Source of the DNA: Salinicola halophyticus
GTDB taxonomy: Bacteria; Pseudomonadota; Gammaproteobacteria; Pseudomonadales; Halomonadaceae
Direction of reading: 5' to 3'
Length of the DNA: 64,000 nt
NCBI RefSeq assembly: GCF_003206695.1
Contig: NZ_PZJN01000004.1
Location: 291,570 to 355,569 of the forward strand
Positions 46,716-57,216 of this stretch are shown here, piece by piece (positions within the stretch are counted from its first letter, which is position 1; every line of letters begins with the position of its first letter). The position numbers and the translations under genes were made by a program. The notes below the pieces were generated by a model. The model saw nothing but the letters and a program-made list of their open reading frames with translations. It made no database searches and was not told the origin of the DNA.

Positions 46716-48212
46716 TTACCAGAAACGCGATATCGACAATAGGCTCGTTGCCAGTAATCCGGTTGCCTTACCATTCTTGAAGACCGGTACTTCCGGCTCG
46801 TCGACGGCAAAGATGCCGCCGCTCAGCCGGCGGACGCGCTTCATGAACAGCGCGATGCAGATCAGCGTGCCGATTGCCGCCACCACGTAGCTCATCTGCA
46901 GCGACAGACCGAAGCCGATCGGCGCGTAGGCCAGATAGGTAAAGGTCGCCATGGTCATGAATACTGCCGGAATCGAAGTGATCAGGTGCGGCTTGCGCGC
47001 CAGCACCAGATACATCGTCGCAACCCAGAGAGCGATGACCGCCGTGGTCTGGTTGGCCCAGGAGAAGTAGCGCCACAGCAGCGTGAAATCCATGTGGGTC
47101 AACGCGTAGGAGATCACGAACAGCGGCGCGGCGATGAGCAGACGCTTGACGATGGGCCGCTGATCGATCTTCAGATAGTCGGCAATGATCATGCGCGCAC
47201 TGCGGAAAGCCGTATCGCCGGAGGTGATCGGCAACACGATCACGCCGAGAATCGCCAGCGTACCGCCAATGGCGCCGAGCATGGTGGTCGACACTTCACT
47301 GACTACCGCGGCCGGGCCGCCGGCAGCCAGAACGTCGGACAGCGTGTGGTCGCCATGGAACAGACTCATCGCCGCAGCGGCCCAGATCATCGCGATGACG
47401 CCCTCGGTGATCATCATGCCGTAGAAAATCTTGCGGCCGTTGCCTTCGTTCTCGGTGGTGCGCGAAATGATCGGCGTCTGGGTGGCGTGAAAGCCGGAGA
47501 GCGCGCCACAGGAGATGGTCAAAAACAGCAGCGGGAAGATCGGCGCGCCCTGCGGATGCATGTTCTGGAACGAGAGCTCCGGGATAGGGGCCCCGGTGAA
47601 GATCATGCCGAGACCGATACCCAGCGCGCTGAACACCAGCAGCGCACCGAAATAGGGATAGATTCGGCCGATGACCTTGTCGATCGGCAGCAACGTCGCC
47701 AAGAGGTAGTAGGCGAAGATTACCATCGTGATCAGCGTGATCGACAGCGGCGTCATGTTGGCCAGCAGCGCCGCCGGCGAGGTGACGAAAACGGTGCCGA
47801 CCAGCAGCAGCAGCAGGATGGCGAAACCGTTGACGATGTGCTTCATCGCCTTGCCCAGGAACTTGCCCGCTAGCTGCGGCAGGTGCGCGCCGTGATTACG
47901 GATCGAGATCATGCCGGTGAGATAGTCATGTACCGCGCCCGCAAAGATGCAGCCGACCACGATCCAGACGAATGCCACCGGACCATACAGCGCACCCAGG
48001 ATCGGCCCGAAGATGGGTCCGACACCGGCAATATTGAGAAGTTGGATCAGCGAGTTACGCGTCGTGTTCATCGGCACGTAATCGATGTTGTCACGCATGG
48101 TGAAAGCGGGCGTGCGCCGCTTGCGGTCGGTGACGAAGACTCGCTCCACGAATTTTCCATACGTGAAGTAGCCCGCTATCAATAGCAGGATCGATCCAAT
48201 GAATGTAATCAT
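46716..48212 (-). CDS. cstA: CstA family peptide/pyruvate transporter
   Basis: This inner-membrane carbon-starvation protein A family member (498 aa, the shorter non-enteric form) has about 13 membrane helices. Signatures are DYVPMNTTRNSLIQLLNIAGVGPIFGPILGALYGP near the start and FLTISCGALSGFHATQTPIISRTTENE in the middle. The family takes up peptides or pyruvate. The Shine-Dalgarno AGGGG can pair with an upstream CCCCT in the leader, and another hairpin follows, so translation may be regulated. Confidence 0.92.
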   Translation of the reverse strand: MITFIGSILLLIAGYFTYGKFVERVFVTDRKRRTPAFTMRDNIDYVPMNTTRNSLIQLLNIAGVGPIFGPILGALYGPVAFVWIVVGCIFAGAVHDYLTGMISIRNHGAHLPQLAGKFLGKAMKHIVNGFAILLLLLVGTVFVTSPAALLANMTPLSITLITMVIFAYYLLATLLPIDKVIGRIYPYFGALLVFSALGIGLGMIFTGAPIPELSFQNMHPQGAPIFPLLFLTISCGALSGFHATQTPIISRTTENEGNGRKIFYGMMITEGVIAMIWAAAAMSLFHGDHTLSDVLAAGGPAAVVSEVSTTMLGAIGGTLAILGVIVLPITSGDTAFRSARMIIADYLKIDQRPIVKRLLIAAPLFVISYALTHMDFTLLWRYFSWANQTTAVIALWVATMYLVLARKPHLITSIPAVFMTMATFTYLAYAPIGFGLSLQMSYVVAAIGTLICIALFMKRVRRLSGGIFAVDEPEVPVFKNGKATGLLATSLLSISRFW

Positions 48213-48218
48213 TTAGTG

Positions 48219-48252
48219 CCCCTGAAGCGAAGGGGATACCTTGTGGGTATCC
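48219..48252 (-). promoter_or_regulatory. cstA leader hairpins that can hide the ribosome-binding site
   Basis: On the minus strand, GGATACC...GGTATCC form one hairpin (48234-48252). The next bases, CCCCT-TCGCTTC-AGGGG (48219-48235), form a second in which AGGGG is the Shine-Dalgarno sequence seven bases before the ATG. The two stems overlap by two bases and so compete. Confidence 0.5.
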
Positions 48253-48441
48253 GGCAGGTACCTTGATAGGGATGTTGGCGGGCCAACGGCGGTCGCAGTA
48301 TGGTTATCCGCGCCAATTTACGAACAAGGTCAAATAATTACATTTAGACTTTAGTGGCGGACTCGGCGCCGAGGCGCTTGCCGGGTCTCGCCTTGTCCCG
48401 CATGCTGACGCCTTTCCCGTCACCTCGGGTAGCCTGCTTCG

Positions 48442-49245
48442 ATGATCAAGACATATGCGTCCTTACTCTCAGCGCCTTTTATCGACTCCCTGACTTCGAA
48501 AGCCGTAACGGCTGCCATCGTGTTGTCGATGTCGATCTCTGCCGCGGTCGCGTCGACACCACCGCACTCTCACGATCTTCTGGCTCGTGCCGATGTGGTG
48601 TATCAACCCACCGTGACATCCCTCGAGCACCTCGCCCCGGACGCCGATCCCGACGTCATCGCCCTGGGTCTTGCCACCATGCAGTGCGCCCAGCGCCACG
48701 GCGTGGGCGAAGCTGCGCAGCGCCTGGCGATCATCGATTACAGCCGCTCCTCGCTGACACCACGCCTGTGGGTTTTCGATCTCGCCCGGAACAAGCTGCT
48801 GTACCGTGAAGTCGTGGCCCATGGTCAAGGTTCCGGGGGTGACGTTCCCGATCGATTTTCCAACCAGGAAGGCTCACACGCCTCGAGCCTGGGTCTGTTC
48901 GTGACGCGCCAGACCTACGAGGGCAAGAACGGCTACTCGTTGCGTATGGATGGGCTCGAGCCCGGCTTCAACGATGCCGCCATGAGCCGCGCGATCGTGA
49001 TGCACGGCGCCGATTACGTCGATCCTGGCATTGCCGAGCGTCAGGGACGACTCGGACGTAGCTGGGGATGCCCCGCTCTGCGTCCCGGCGTCGCTGGGGA
49101 TGTCATCGACGTGCTCAAGGAAGGCCAGTTCATCTTCTCCTACTATCCCGAACGGGAATGGCTGATGAATTCGGCGCTGGCGCAGTGCGCTCAGGCCCGC
49201 GTCGAGCAACAGGACACCGGCGAGTATTTCCTCGGCACACGCTGA
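48442..49245 (+). CDS. Murein L,D-transpeptidase catalytic domain protein (YkuD_2 type)
   Basis: This exported cell-wall enzyme (267 aa) has a signal peptide ending near SAAVAS (about residue 36). The catalytic region has RAIVMHGADYVDP followed by the active-site cysteine in LGRSWGCPALRPG (S-x-G-C). A conserved N-terminal part reads LAIIDYSRSSLTPRLWVFDL and HGQGSGGDVPDRFSNQEGSHASSLG. This family would cross-link or modify peptidoglycan. A second, unrelated transpeptidase follows 183 bp later. Confidence 0.88.
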   Translation: MIKTYASLLSAPFIDSLTSKAVTAAIVLSMSISAAVASTPPHSHDLLARADVVYQPTVTSLEHLAPDADPDVIALGLATMQCAQRHGVGEAAQRLAIIDYSRSSLTPRLWVFDLARNKLLYREVVAHGQGSGGDVPDRFSNQEGSHASSLGLFVTRQTYEGKNGYSLRMDGLEPGFNDAAMSRAIVMHGADYVDPGIAERQGRLGRSWGCPALRPGVAGDVIDVLKEGQFIFSYYPEREWLMNSALAQCAQARVEQQDTGEYFLGTR

Positions 49246-49428
49246 TCAAGCATCGCCTTTATCGAGTGCAGGCGGGGGCGCGCACGACGTCGATAGCGAG
49301 TACCCTGTTCATGGCAGTCATCCCATCATTGGCGGCCGCCCCACCCACAGCAGCCACCGATCCCGGTAGTGCGCACGACGTGAATCAAGAATGCGTCGTT
49401 CTTCGGCGCGTCGTTCGAGGGAGTCAGC

Positions 49429-50535
49429 ATGTCACGTACGGGAATTACACTGCTGCTATTGATCGTCACCCTGATGGTTTCGCCAGCGAGCTTCGCCGTG
49501 CCCTACTGGGGCGAAAAACAGTCAAGCCCTGTCGATACGCCGATCGACCAGCTTCCTCCCGGCGCCTGGATCTGGGGTGGCGATGACAGGCATGCCGGCC
49601 CGATGGCCGTCGTCGTCAGCCTCACCGAGCAGCGCGCCTACGTCTATCGCAACGGGATCCTCATTGGCGTGACGAGCATCAGTACCGGTCGCGAGGGTTA
49701 CGAGACGCCGACCGGCGTCTTTACCGTGCTCCAGAAGGACAAGGACCACTACTCCAACCTCTACGGCAATGCACCGATGCCGTATCAGCAACGCCTGACC
49801 TGGGACGGTGTGGCGCTGCATGCCGGCGGGCTGCCCGGTTACCCGGAATCCCACGGCTGCGTCCACTTGCCGACCGAATTCGCTCGTCTGTTGTTCGATG
49901 CATCCAACCTGGGCATGACGGTGGTCGTGGCGAAGGCGGGCCAGGCGCCGATCTCCGTGGTTCACCCGGGACCATTGAGCCCCATCGATGCCCATACTGG
50001 CAGTGGTGTCGAGATTCCTCTGTTGGCCAGTGGCAGCAGCTGGCGCTGGGCCATGGACCCTCCTTCCGAAGGCCCGGTCTCGATGGTTCTCAGCCGTAGC
50101 GATCGCCTGATCGTGGTCTATCGCAATGGCGTCGAAATTGGCCGTTCACGCGTCGAGATCGGCAGCCCCGACAGGGTGACGGGTACGCGCGCCTATATCG
50201 TCGAAGGCCATTTCCATCCACCGCCGGCTAGAGAGAGCGATGAAGTGCCCCTGCGTACTCTTCCCATGCCGACCTGGATCGCAATTGGCGTCCCCGGTTA
50301 CGAAAGCACTGCCGGCCAACTGGTCTCGACCAACCTGGTCAATCAGGTGGTCGTACCCGATGGTTTCAAGCGGAAGGTGTTACCCCTGCTGGAACCCGGC
50401 ACCGTGCTGGTCGCAACCGATGCCCATCTCACCGCGGAAAATAGTGGTGAGTCCATCCGGGTGATCGATAGCGTTGGCCCCCGTACCTGGCTCGATGATG
50501 TCATGACGCTGCTCCATCCCGGCACGGACCGCTAA
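49429..50535 (+). CDS. L,D-transpeptidase (YkuD domain), second of pair
   Basis: This exported L,D-transpeptidase (368 aa) has a signal peptide ending at SFAVPYW (about residue 24). The YkuD motif HAGGLPGYPESHGCVHLP carries the catalytic cysteine at about residue 144. The substrate-side segment VVVSLTEQRAYVYRNGILIG precedes it. The C-terminal half (about 180-368) repeats a similar strand pattern, MVLSRSDRLIVVYRNGVEIG, without a catalytic cysteine, suggesting an ancient internal duplication. It is separately expressed or loosely linked to the upstream gene. Confidence 0.9.
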   Translation: MSRTGITLLLLIVTLMVSPASFAVPYWGEKQSSPVDTPIDQLPPGAWIWGGDDRHAGPMAVVVSLTEQRAYVYRNGILIGVTSISTGREGYETPTGVFTVLQKDKDHYSNLYGNAPMPYQQRLTWDGVALHAGGLPGYPESHGCVHLPTEFARLLFDASNLGMTVVVAKAGQAPISVVHPGPLSPIDAHTGSGVEIPLLASGSSWRWAMDPPSEGPVSMVLSRSDRLIVVYRNGVEIGRSRVEIGSPDRVTGTRAYIVEGHFHPPPARESDEVPLRTLPMPTWIAIGVPGYESTAGQLVSTNLVNQVVVPDGFKRKVLPLLEPGTVLVATDAHLTAENSGESIRVIDSVGPRTWLDDVMTLLHPGTDR

Positions 50536-50723
50536 CGTCGGCATGCATCCCCGCTCAGCCTGGGGTGCGTCACACTGTGCGACATTTATCCGCTAGGACA
50601 TTCCTCGCGGGTAACCTATGTTGAGAGTCGCAAGGCGACTCGGCTCGCCGCAGCGACAGATAATCAGCAACCAGGCGGTACCCGAGCGCTTCCGTTCGAT
50701 GCTTTCACGGTGGCGAGGTGTTT

Positions 50724-51227
50724 ATGTTCAAGTCTCTGCTAGTCCCGATCGATGGTTCCGAGGACTCCCATATCGCGCTCAACGTTGCCTGTCAGTTGGC
50801 AGCACCGGTTCAGGGCAAGCTGTATCTGCTCAACGTTCGCGACCCTTACCCACAACTGCATAAAGGCGAATTGCTCAGTGTCGAAGCGGCGATCAAGGCG
50901 GCTTCGGTGGATACCGCCGATCACGAGGGTCACGCCATTCTCGATGCCGCGCTTGATACGCTACCTTCCTTCCCCGGTTATAACGGGGAGTTCGATACGC
51001 TCGTCAAGCAGGGTTCGCCGGCACGCATGATCGTCTCCGAGGCCGAGCGGCTGGGCGTCGATGCCATCGTGATGGGCAGTCGTGGCATGGGGCAATTCAA
51101 AGGGCTGATGATCGGCAGCGTTTCGCACAAGGTGACCCATGTCGCCAACTGTCGTGTTATCTGCGTACACGAGACCCCGCATCGGCATGCAACCCAGGCG
51201 CCTCACGAGTTCATCGACGTGGATTAA
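50724..51227 (+). CDS. Universal stress protein
   Basis: This UspA-family single-domain protein (167 aa) begins FKSLLVPIDGSEDSHIALN and contains the ATP-binding loop GSRGMGQFKGLMIGSVSHKV. I chose the ATG at 50724 because GAGGTG lies just before it; an upstream GTG at 50718 adds two residues. Single gene, with about 190 bp of upstream sequence holding its promoter. Its role in stress survival is known only from the family. Confidence 0.92.
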   Translation: MFKSLLVPIDGSEDSHIALNVACQLAAPVQGKLYLLNVRDPYPQLHKGELLSVEAAIKAASVDTADHEGHAILDAALDTLPSFPGYNGEFDTLVKQGSPARMIVSEAERLGVDAIVMGSRGMGQFKGLMIGSVSHKVTHVANCRVICVHETPHRHATQAPHEFIDVD

Positions 51228-51331
51228 CGCGGCCACCTCCGTAGCTTGCAGCTGGCCCACGCCTTGCAAGGCCGCGGGATCGCCACCATGTTGAAACAGT
51301 GCCGAGAGGCAAAGTCTCGAGGAGAAAGATC

Positions 51332-51601
51332 ATGGCCAGCGGTTGGGCAAAAGATGGCGCAGTGCAGGAGCAGATCGACAGCACCGTCCAAGACGGTATC
51401 GAGGAAGCACGCCAACGGCTTCGGAATCAGGGCCCTAGCCTGACGGTCTGTGAAGAGTGCGAGGCACCGATTCCCGAGGCACGGCGACAGGCCGTTCCCG
51501 GCGTGCGCCTGTGCATCGCGTGTCAGGCGGAAGCAGACCGTCATCAAACCCATCGCGCCAACTACAACCGTCGCGGCAGCAAGGATAGTCAATTGCGCTA
51601 G
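51332..51601 (+). CDS. DksA/TraR family C4 zinc-finger protein (YbiI-like)
   Basis: This small protein (89 aa) has the four-cysteine zinc finger CEECEAPIPEARRQAVPGVRLC..C (residues about 44-67) in the DksA/TraR pattern. The short N-terminus lacks the long coiled coil of true DksA, which matches the YbiI-like group. The ATG at 51332 follows GAGGAGAAAG. Function in that group is unclear; interaction with RNA polymerase is possible but unproven. Confidence 0.88.
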   Translation: MASGWAKDGAVQEQIDSTVQDGIEEARQRLRNQGPSLTVCEECEAPIPEARRQAVPGVRLCIACQAEADRHQTHRANYNRRGSKDSQLR

Positions 51602-51720
51602 CGGCCAAATACGCCCCAACCAACTCCATCGGCGGTCATCCCGCGCCGGGCATCGGCGCCCGGTAATGCTAGAATCATGGCGTCGTCACAGCCTGCCGAG
51701 CGCTGAAGGAGTCCGGTCTC

Positions 51721-52662
51721 ATGCATTTCGATCTCGCGGACTTGCGCATCTTTGTCCATGTCGCCGAAGAGAGCAGCCTGACAGCCGGGGCTCAGCGCGC
51801 GCATCTTTCTACCGCTGCGGTCAGCGGCCGAATCAAGTCTCTCGAAGCGCAACTGGAAAGTCGGCTGTTCTATCGTAGCAGTCAGGGTGTCGAGCTGACG
51901 CCGGCCGGCGAGCGCCTGCTGCAGCACGCACGCCTCATCCTGCGCCAGGTCGAGCGGGTCAAGAATGAATTCTCCGGTTACGCCAGTGACGCCATCGGCC
52001 ATTTACGGATATTCGCCAACACCACCGCCGTCATCGAGTTCATGCCCGAGGTACTGGCCGATTTCCTCGCCACGCGGCCCGGCATCACGGTGGATCTTCA
52101 GGAGCGGCTGACCAGCGATATCATTCGCGGCGTTCTCGATGGCACCGCCGATATGGGAATTCTCGGCATCATGGTGGGCGTCGAGGTGCCTTCACGACTG
52201 AAAACGCTGCCATTCAGTCAGGACAGGCTGGTCCTGGCCACGCCACTCGATCATCCGCTGACCGAACGCGAAGAGATCACCTACGAAGATGCGCTGGATT
52301 ATCCCCACGTGACGCTTCACGAAGGCAGCACCCTCTTTCACTACCTGGAGCGCAAGGCGCTGGAGTTCGGCAAGCCATTGCCGGTCAGAATTCAGGTTTT
52401 CGGTTTCGAATCGGCGTGTCGGATGATCGAAGCCGGCGTCGGCGTCGGCATCCTGCCGGAGTCCTGCGCCTTGCGCTATCAGAATCACATGCGGTTGAGC
52501 GTGCGCCATTTGAGCGATGCCTGGGCATATCGGGAACGCAGCGTGCTGATCCGCGAAGATCATGTCCTCCCCGCTTTTGGCCAGGAGCTGCTGGATATCA
52601 TCACCCAGCATCAGACGTCTCGGAGCCCCTCGCTGGAGCGCCACGAACCGGCTTCGCCATGA
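51721..52662 (+). CDS. LysR-family transcriptional regulator
   Basis: This regulator (313 aa) has an N-terminal winged helix-turn-helix (DLADLRIFVHVAEESSLTAGAQRAHLSTAAVSGRIKSLEAQL) and a LysR substrate domain (about 90-300). It is convergent with nspC and divergent from nothing nearby, so the target is not obvious from position. A hairpin follows its stop. Confidence 0.92.
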   Translation: MHFDLADLRIFVHVAEESSLTAGAQRAHLSTAAVSGRIKSLEAQLESRLFYRSSQGVELTPAGERLLQHARLILRQVERVKNEFSGYASDAIGHLRIFANTTAVIEFMPEVLADFLATRPGITVDLQERLTSDIIRGVLDGTADMGILGIMVGVEVPSRLKTLPFSQDRLVLATPLDHPLTEREEITYEDALDYPHVTLHEGSTLFHYLERKALEFGKPLPVRIQVFGFESACRMIEAGVGVGILPESCALRYQNHMRLSVRHLSDAWAYRERSVLIREDHVLPAFGQELLDIITQHQTSRSPSLERHEPASP

Positions 52663-52688
52663 AAAACGCCCCGTATGGCGGGGCGTAA
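52661..52688. terminator. Terminator between LysR gene and nspC
   Basis: ACGCCCCG, loop TATGG, CGGGGCGT, with an A-run on the left (U-run for nspC on the minus strand). It starts at the LysR gene stop and lies 27 bp beyond the nspC stop. Confidence 0.75.
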
Positions 52689-52714
52689 TCGTTTCGGTTA
52701 TTGCCAACTCGGGC

Positions 52715-53887
<1,173 letters not shown>

Positions 53888-53894
53888 CTCCTGC

Positions 53895-55094
53895 TCAGGC
53901 CAGCGGGTCTTGATCGGGGTCGAGCTCGACCATCTGCCACGGCAGGCCCATCTCGCCGATGCGCTCCATGAACGGGTTAGGATCGAGCTGCTCGACGTTG
54001 TAGACGCCCTCGCCCTTCCAGATGCCTTCCAGCATCAGCATCGCCCCGGTCACCGCCGGCACGCCTGTGGTGTAGGAGATCGCCTGGGACTGGACTTCCT
54101 CGTAGCACTTCTCGTGATCGCAGATGTTGTAGATGTACACCTTGCGACGCTTGCCATCCTTGATGCCGTCGAGGATGACGCCGATGTTGGTCTTGCCCTT
54201 GGTACGCGGACCGAGCGAAGCCGGATCCGGCAGGACCTGCTTGAGGAACTGCAGCGGCGAGATGTCGACGCCGTTGACCTGGATCGGATCGATGCGGGTC
54301 ATGCCCACGTTCTCGAGCACCTTCAGGTGGGTGATGTACTTTTCGGAGAAGGTCATCCAGAAACGGATGCGCTCGAGCCCCTTGATGTTTTGGGACAGCG
54401 ATTCCAGCTCTTCGTGATAGAGCAGATAGAGATCTTTCTCGCCGATGCCGTCGAAATCGAACTTGCGCTTCTCGGCCAGGGGCGGTGTCTCGACCCACTC
54501 ACCCTTCTCCCAGTAACGACCGTTCGCAGTGATCTCGCGAATGTTGATTTCCGGATTGAAATTGGTCGCAAACGGATAGCCGTGGTCGCCGCCATTGGCA
54601 TCGAGGATATCGATGCGGTGAATCTCGTCGAACAGATTCTTCTGGCCATAGGCGCAGTAGATATTGGTCATGCCCGGATCGAAACCACAGCCCAGCGTGG
54701 CCATCGCGCCGGCCTTTGCGTAGCGATCCTGGAACGCCCACTGTTCCTTGTACTCGAACTTGGCTTCGTCGGGGTGCTCGTAGTTGGCGGTGTCGAGATA
54801 CGGCACGCCGGTCTGCAGGCAGGCTTCCATGATGGTCAGATCCTGATATGGCAGTGCCACATGGATCAGGATATCCGGTTTGAACGACTCGATCAGCGCG
54901 ACCAGCGCCTCGACGCTGTCGGCATCGACCTGGGCGGTCTGGATCGGACGCGGCAACTGCTCGGCGATCGCCTTGCATTTGGCTTCGTTACGGCTGGCGA
55001 GACAGATCTCGCTGAATACCTCGGGATGCTGGGCGCACTTGTGAGTAACGACACCACCGACGCCACCGGCGCCAACAATCAGGACTTTGCTCAT
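53895..55094 (-). CDS. Carboxynorspermidine/carboxyspermidine synthase (saccharopine dehydrogenase family)
   Basis: This NADPH-dependent enzyme (399 aa) condenses a diamine with aspartate semialdehyde to give carboxy(nor)spermidine. The Rossmann start is KVLIVGAGGVGGVVTHKCAQ, and other conserved segments are GCGFDPGMTNIYCAYGQK and ANGGDHGYPFATNFNPEINIRE. It is the first gene of the two-gene operon with nspC. A promoter with an overlapping palindrome lies about 35-70 bp upstream. Confidence 0.93.
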   Translation of the reverse strand: MSKVLIVGAGGVGGVVTHKCAQHPEVFSEICLASRNEAKCKAIAEQLPRPIQTAQVDADSVEALVALIESFKPDILIHVALPYQDLTIMEACLQTGVPYLDTANYEHPDEAKFEYKEQWAFQDRYAKAGAMATLGCGFDPGMTNIYCAYGQKNLFDEIHRIDILDANGGDHGYPFATNFNPEINIREITANGRYWEKGEWVETPPLAEKRKFDFDGIGEKDLYLLYHEELESLSQNIKGLERIRFWMTFSEKYITHLKVLENVGMTRIDPIQVNGVDISPLQFLKQVLPDPASLGPRTKGKTNIGVILDGIKDGKRRKVYIYNICDHEKCYEEVQSQAISYTTGVPAVTGAMLMLEGIWKGEGVYNVEQLDPNPFMERIGEMGLPWQMVELDPDQDPLA

Positions 55095-55412
55095 GAATTC
55101 GCTTCCAGATCGGGAAAAGTCAACAGTGATAAGGTCTTATCGCTAGTGGCCAAGGCGAGTCAAATCAGTGGTCAAGGGCTTGTCGAATGAGTGTGCAACT
55201 AACTTCTCAGAAGATTCAGCGCGTCCCGACCCGATGCCACCCCGGTCTTGGTCTCGCACCGACCCGGGAACCGGCGAGAGGCCGCAGATAATGACCTCGT
55301 CTGAGACTGGCCTCAAGACTTTTTCGCGTCAAATTCCGGCCGATTTTAGGATAGATTCGTTACCATCCGACTAAACATCGCCCTCCAGTGTCTTGCCCTC
55401 GCTCGCCGCCCT
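55095..55412. promoter_or_regulatory. Upstream region of the polyamine operon
   Basis: This 318-bp gap lies between the synthase start and the end of ynfA. Apart from the promoter/palindrome at 55128-55163 I see no gene. A 68-codon frame here has no coding features. Confidence 0.4.
55128..55163 (-). promoter_or_regulatory. Promoter and overlapping palindrome of the polyamine operon
   Basis: On the minus strand TTGACT (55163-55158, 5 of 6) is followed after 16 bp by GATAAG (55141-55136, 4 of 6). The -10 box is half of the near-palindrome GATAAG-AC-CTTATC (55141-55128), a plausible operator. The start codon lies about 35 bp further on. Confidence 0.4.
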
Positions 55413-55736
55413 TCAACCCCGAGGCCCGAACAGAATGACACCGGCGCCGATCAGACAGATCGTCGCGCCAATCACGTCCCACCGATCCGGCAGGCGCTGC
55501 TCGACCAGCCATAGCCATACCACCGACGTGACGATGTAGACGCCGCCGTAGGCCGCGTAGGCACGCCCTGCGTAATCGCTGTCGACCAGCGTCAGAAGCC
55601 AGGCGAACAGCATCAGGCTGACGACGCCCGGGCCCAGCCACAGTGCAGACTTGTCCAGTCGCCACCACGCCCAGAATGCGAAGCAACCGGCGATTTCTGC
55701 TAGCGCGGCGGCGAGGTAGATAAGGGGGGTCAACAA
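55413..55736 (-). CDS. ynfA: YnfA family small membrane protein
   Basis: This 107-aa integral membrane protein of the UPF0060 family has four predicted helices ([73 protein letters not shown]). Related to small multidrug resistance proteins in fold. The frame appears to start with TTG at 55736, as no ATG is available in front of the first helix; ribosome-binding evidence is weak. Confidence 0.88.
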   Translation of the reverse strand: MLTPLIYLAAALAEIAGCFAFWAWWRLDKSALWLGPGVVSLMLFAWLLTLVDSDYAGRAYAAYGGVYIVTSVVWLWLVEQRLPDRWDVIGATICLIGAGVILFGPRG

Positions 55737-55896
55737 GATGTGGGCCTGTCTAAAACCGTAGGATCCGGCGGTATCGCCTCACCTGACAGGCGCCATTCCA
55801 ACGCTACCGACCAAGACGTCTCCACGAGCCAAAACGACGACCCCGGCCTGAAGCCGGGATCGAGAAACGCTCTTGGCCGAGAAGTTCGAACGAACT

Positions 55897-56148
55897 TCAA
55901 CGACGGCCGAGAATAATACCCAGAAACACGCCAACACCGCCTGCAATCGCCAGCGCGCTGATCGGATTCTTGACCGTTGCCTCACGGACTTCGTCGAGCT
56001 TCTCGCCGTAATTGGCCTGCACCTTGCCTACTGTCTGACGCGCTTTGCCTTCGCTGCGCAGATCGTCATCTTCGGTGAAAGCGCCAACGGCTTCCTGAGT
56101 GCGACCCTTGAGTTCCTCGGTGCGTCCTTTCACTTGATCTTCGTACAT
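55897..56148 (-). CDS. CsbD-like protein with C-terminal membrane anchor
   Basis: This 83-aa stress-type protein has a CsbD-like domain (MYEDQVKGRTEELKGRTQEA, residues 1-55) and a C-terminal hydrophobic tail (ISALAIAGGVGVFLGIILGRR) as in ElaB/YqjD proteins. The ATG at 56148 has a perfect AAGGAGATCGAC before it, so the longer frame to 56229 is rejected. The combination suggests a membrane-tethered general-stress protein. Confidence 0.88.
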   Translation of the reverse strand: MYEDQVKGRTEELKGRTQEAVGAFTEDDDLRSEGKARQTVGKVQANYGEKLDEVREATVKNPISALAIAGGVGVFLGIILGRR

Positions 56149-56328
56149 GTCGATCTCCTTGATGACTGACTTTACAGCAGAATCACTCCACTGGCCCTTG
56201 AGCATAGTTGGCTTGCGCGTTCTCGACAAAATTCGCGTATTTCGGTCGAGCTCGAACGCCGAAAACTGCCGGACATCAGCGCCGAACCGGTTTACGCTGC
56301 GTGGCGATCATGACCAAGGATAAATGCC

Positions 56329-57216
56329 ATGCCGCTACCGTCGCTGCTCCGTCTGCTTCTGCTATCCGCGCTTTGGGGAGCCAGCTTCCTGTTCATGCGA
56401 ATTGCCACTCCGGCACTGGGGGCGTTTCCCACCGCGTTTTTCCGCGTGCTGTTCGGCGCGCTGGGGCTGGTGGCGATCCTCGCCGTACTGGGCGTGCGTT
56501 GGCAGTTCGATGGCAAGTTCAAGACGTCACTGGCGATCGGCATGGTCAACTCCGGCATTCCGTTCGCGATGTTCTGTATCGCGGCCCAGTATCTGCCTGC
56601 CGGCTACTCCGCCATGCTCAACGCCTCGACGCCACTGATGGGCGTGGTGATCGGCGCCACTTTCTTTCAGGAACGGCTTACGCGGGATCGTCTGATCGGC
56701 GTGGCGCTGGGCGTACTGGGCGTCAGCGTGCTGGTGGGGACCGGCCCTGTCGCGTTAAGCCGGGGTCTGCTGATCGGTGCCGGCGCCTGCCTGGTCGCCG
56801 CTGGCTGCTATGGATTGAGCGGCTTCGCCGTCAGACGCTGGATAGCCGAGCGCGGCGGGCTCGATTCGCGGCTGATCGCAATGGGCTCACAGGTGGGGGC
56901 GACCTTGTTACTCGCGCCCTTCATGCTGGGGCAGGTCGCACTCGCGCCAAACGCGCTGGTATGGAACGACCTCGGTGTCTGGTGGGCAATGCTGGCACTG
57001 GGCCTTGCCTGCACCTCGGTGGCCTACCTCTTCTACTTCCGCTTGGTCGAGGATCTCGGTCCGATCAAACCACTGACGGTCACCATGCTGGTCCCCCTGT
57101 TCGGCGTGCTGTGGGGCGCGCTGTTCCTCGGCGAGCGGGTCACCTGGGCGCACGCTGTCGGCGGACTGCTGATCGCGGGAGCCCTGTGGCTGATTCTGTT
57201 CAGGCGCCAGCGATAG
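56329..57216 (+). CDS. DMT superfamily (EamA) transporter
   Basis: This inner-membrane drug/metabolite exporter (295 aa) has ten predicted helices in two EamA repeats. Typical segments are LLSALWGASFLFMRIATPALG, ALLNASTPLMG-like (MLNASTPLMGVVIGATFFQERLT) and VTMLVPLFGVLWGALFLGE. Substrate unknown. Its TAG stop is the first element of a 14-bp tandem array. Confidence 0.9.
   Translation: MPLPSLLRLLLLSALWGASFLFMRIATPALGAFPTAFFRVLFGALGLVAILAVLGVRWQFDGKFKTSLAIGMVNSGIPFAMFCIAAQYLPAGYSAMLNASTPLMGVVIGATFFQERLTRDRLIGVALGVLGVSVLVGTGPVALSRGLLIGAGACLVAAGCYGLSGFAVRRWIAERGGLDSRLIAMGSQVGATLLLAPFMLGQVALAPNALVWNDLGVWWAMLALGLACTSVAYLFYFRLVEDLGPIKPLTVTMLVPLFGVLWGALFLGERVTWAHAVGGLLIAGALWLILFRRQR

Noticed and set aside
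55168-55374. 68-codon frame upstream of the polyamine operon
   Set aside because: Composition and lack of start signals argue against a gene.
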